Shown here one piece after another: positions 32,591 to 33,240 of a stretch of 33,240 nucleotides of DNA. The DNA comes from Saccoglossus kowalevskii (taxonomy: Eukaryota > Hemichordata > Enteropneusta > Harrimaniidae): contig NW_003135347.1 of assembly GCF_000003605.2 (NCBI RefSeq), positions 605,477 through 638,716 on the forward strand, read 5' to 3'. How positions within the stretch are numbered: position 1 is the stretch's first letter; each line of letters begins with the position of its first letter. A model generated the notes under the pieces. That model ran no database searches. It saw nothing but the letters and a program-made list of their open reading frames with translations, and had not been told where the DNA came from. The position numbers were made by a program, and so were the translations under genes.

Positions 32591-32753
32591 AAGCGGGAGG
32601 GTCGTCTCCTGTGCACGCACGGGAATTGAGTACCAAGCAAGGATAACACACGCTAAAAACGCAAAGGCTCATGGGTAGACGCTTGTTTGTAAAAAAAAAA
32701 AATGACACGCTATGGCCATCTGACGCATGCGCAGGTGACGACTCCCCCCGCTT
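32591..32753 (-). mobile_element. MITE-like TIR transposon, copy 2 (inverted relative to copy 1)
   Basis: A 163-bp element with the same ends as copy 1: AAGCGGGAGGGTCGTC on the left, and CAGGTGACGACTC followed by CCCCGCTT on the right. TA flanks it at 32589-32590 and 32754-32755. Its reverse complement aligns with copy 1 along the whole length, including GTCAGATGGCCATAGCGTGTCAT, tttacaaacaagcgtctacc and GCGTGTGTTA. The main difference is an A12 run (T12 in the copy 1 sense) before the shared tttacaaacaag block. A GCGCATGCG motif lies in one TIR. Confidence 0.88.
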
Positions 32754-33240
32754 TATTTGTCAGATAATCAATGTGACTTTCGCCATGAATCGTTAGATAA
32801 CATTAGCATTATTTCTTTGCATGTTCGCATTATTTCATCTCATTAGATACGTATTGTTGCATATTGTATTTGCATTGCGTGTGCAGATTACAGGTTTGAA
32901 TACACAGTTCGAAGAATCGATTTTTTGAGAAATGACATGTGAAAATACTAGTTATATACCCTATATATAAAATATGTTTTTGAAATGCAGTCCCTCACCC
33001 CCTTGGCTATTTTCGCAGATTTTTCGTCGCCGGAGCGATTCACGTCCCAAATTTTGGTTCTCTGGGCGTCTCTAATAAATACTCTATCTAACCGCTGGAC
33101 TGAATTAGCTGAATTATGAAAAATTCATAGAAGATTTAGCGAAAATCGGTCGTTTTTGGCCTCAACGTTTTTTTGCTCGGAAAAGCAAGGGCGATAAGAC
33201 TCGATTTTCAAGAACGCAGTCGCTCGGATCCGACGGTTTC
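32754..33240. other. Non-coding end of window
   Basis: No gene recognised. The last 250 bases are richer in CpG (cgtcgccggagcg; ctcggatccgacgg) and could belong to a repeat or a promoter continuing past the window edge, which cannot be judged from here. Confidence 0.35.

Overview
The window looks like nuclear DNA from an animal, most likely a marine invertebrate. It is AT-rich, gene-poor and full of decayed transposons. The one convincing protein gene is a class A GPCR with an uninterrupted coding region, of a type that is expanded in invertebrate deuterostomes and some lophotrochozoans. The remnants found (jockey-superfamily LINEs, a Penelope-type hammerhead ribozyme, small TIR elements) also fit a metazoan. 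Species and phylum cannot be fixed from the sequence alone.

Layout. 1-3.8 kb: non-coding, with a small CpG-rich patch near 1.34-1.40 kb and a likely 3' splice site just before the GPCR start. 3841-4860 (+): intact 339-residue GPCR. 4.9-9.0 kb: AT-rich non-coding DNA with microsatellites and short palindromes. 9045-9201: small TIR transposon (MITE). 10.2-10.7 kb (-): C-terminal piece of a LINE reverse transcriptase. 11.43-11.84 kb: imperfect inverted repeat with arms over 100 bp. 12-14.7 kb: nothing recognised.

14.7-22.2 kb is a transposon graveyard. It holds a decayed LINE on + (14.75-17.15 kb), a second LINE RT fragment on + (17.86-18.39 kb), and a nearly full-length but broken LINE on - (21,984 down to about 18,424, with ORF1, endonuclease, RT and 3' tail all readable). 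Next come a (TA)45 tract and, at 22,128-22,197 on -, a sequence that folds as a complete type I hammerhead ribozyme, probably from a Penelope-like element terminal repeat.

22.3-33.2 kb: non-coding DNA with a diverged tandem repeat of about 136 bp (24.3-24.6 kb), a 14-bp perfect hairpin (25.46 kb), a 45-bp palindrome flanked by 7-bp direct repeats (29.36 kb), a long imperfect hairpin (30.07-30.18 kb) and a second MITE copy (32,591-32,753) inverted relative to the first. No tRNA, rRNA, CRISPR array or operon is visible. Apart from the GPCR, the coding traces are transposon pseudogenes, so no shared gene pathway can be proposed. The most notable item is the hammerhead ribozyme.
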